From contig JADFGT010000005.1 of NCBI GenBank assembly GCA_022567555.1, positions 1 to 61,205 of the forward strand: a DNA stretch of 61,205 nucleotides. The letters run 5' to 3'. Position 1 is the first letter of the stretch. Each line of letters starts with the position of its first letter. Below, one piece after another: positions 61,144 to 61,205 of the stretch. The notes beneath the pieces are model-generated. The model was given only the letters and a program-made list of their open reading frames with translations, was not told the DNA's origin and ran no database searches. The translations under genes and the position numbers were made by a program. Source of the stretch: Armatimonadota bacterium (GTDB lineage Bacteria; Armatimonadota; Fimbriimonadia; Fimbriimonadales; ATM1).

Positions 61144-61205
61144 AATCTGATTGGTTTTCGGGTACTCGCGCTACCAGGACACGGGGTCAGCAGACATAGG
61201 GCGCG

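Overview
The window is 61,205 bases of high-GC bacterial DNA, most likely a chromosome fragment from an uncultured bacterium near Armatimonadota. The phylum call is an inference with moderate confidence. It rests on the prepilin at the left edge (FTLIEL helix followed by [12 protein letters not shown]), on MqnE of the futalosine menaquinone route, and on the many Tat-exported Gfo/Idh/MocA, DUF1080, ThuA and LVIVD-repeat proteins. Many genes lack a Shine-Dalgarno sequence and instead have a -10-like hexamer 6-11 nt before the start codon, which suggests frequent leaderless transcription.

Layout. 1-2.1 kb: a partial prepilin with a clear promoter, a HIT protein and an M42 peptidase. 2.2-6.05 kb: tRNA-Thr(UGU) and, 3.8 kb further on, a 32-bp exact copy of its 3' end. 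These bracket an apparent island with a membrane-bound class III cyclase homologue, a DUF5694 protein and diverged noncoding repeats. 6.2-21.6 kb: a short SecD-like protein followed by a carbohydrate region (sugar isomerase, two Gfo/Idh/MocA proteins of which one is GH109-like, SUMF1-fold protein, ApbE, ThuA-like protein, RbsC/RbsB-type sugar uptake without an adjacent ATPase, DUF1080, GH29 fucosidase with PA14) and an M14 peptidase. 21.6-28.3 kb: accessory DNA with 160-bp direct repeats around a small unknown gene, a caspase-like (C14) protein with a long helical-repeat tail, a complete IS1595/ISXO2-type transposon with terminal inverted repeats and 8-bp target duplications carrying a DUF6941 gene and a RelE-like toxin pair, and two tandem-repeat arrays. 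28.3-33.5 kb: two secreted proteins sharing an unrecognised C-terminal module, and a lipoprotein. 33.8-50.4 kb: a housekeeping core (HlyC/CorC, PhoU, ClpX, ClpP, trigger factor, tRNA-Gly, tRNA-Leu, a barrel-sandwich/KOW protein, a response regulator, RibF, UvrA, MqnE). 50.6-53.4 kb: small genes plus an HNH endonuclease gene and a MNT-HEPN toxin pair, the nuclease and the toxin each broken by one in-frame stop. 53.6-61.2 kb: GlyA, DUF4139, MoeB-rhodanese, Maf, and an S9-type propeller gene that meets a PAS-domain gene on the other strand at about 60.53 kb. Both are truncated there, so this is a rearrangement or an assembly chimera.

How the genes work together. The carbohydrate region looks like a periplasmic or surface system that trims fucose- and N-acetylhexosamine-containing glycans, oxidises or isomerises the sugars and imports them. 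Trigger factor, ClpP and ClpX form one protein-quality operon, with PhoU downstream. No single locus is clearly a new immune system. The most distinctive structures are the toxin-carrying transposon inside the caspase gene, the palindromic repeat inserted in frame in an alpha/beta hydrolase, the shared C-terminal module, and the tRNA-Thr island.
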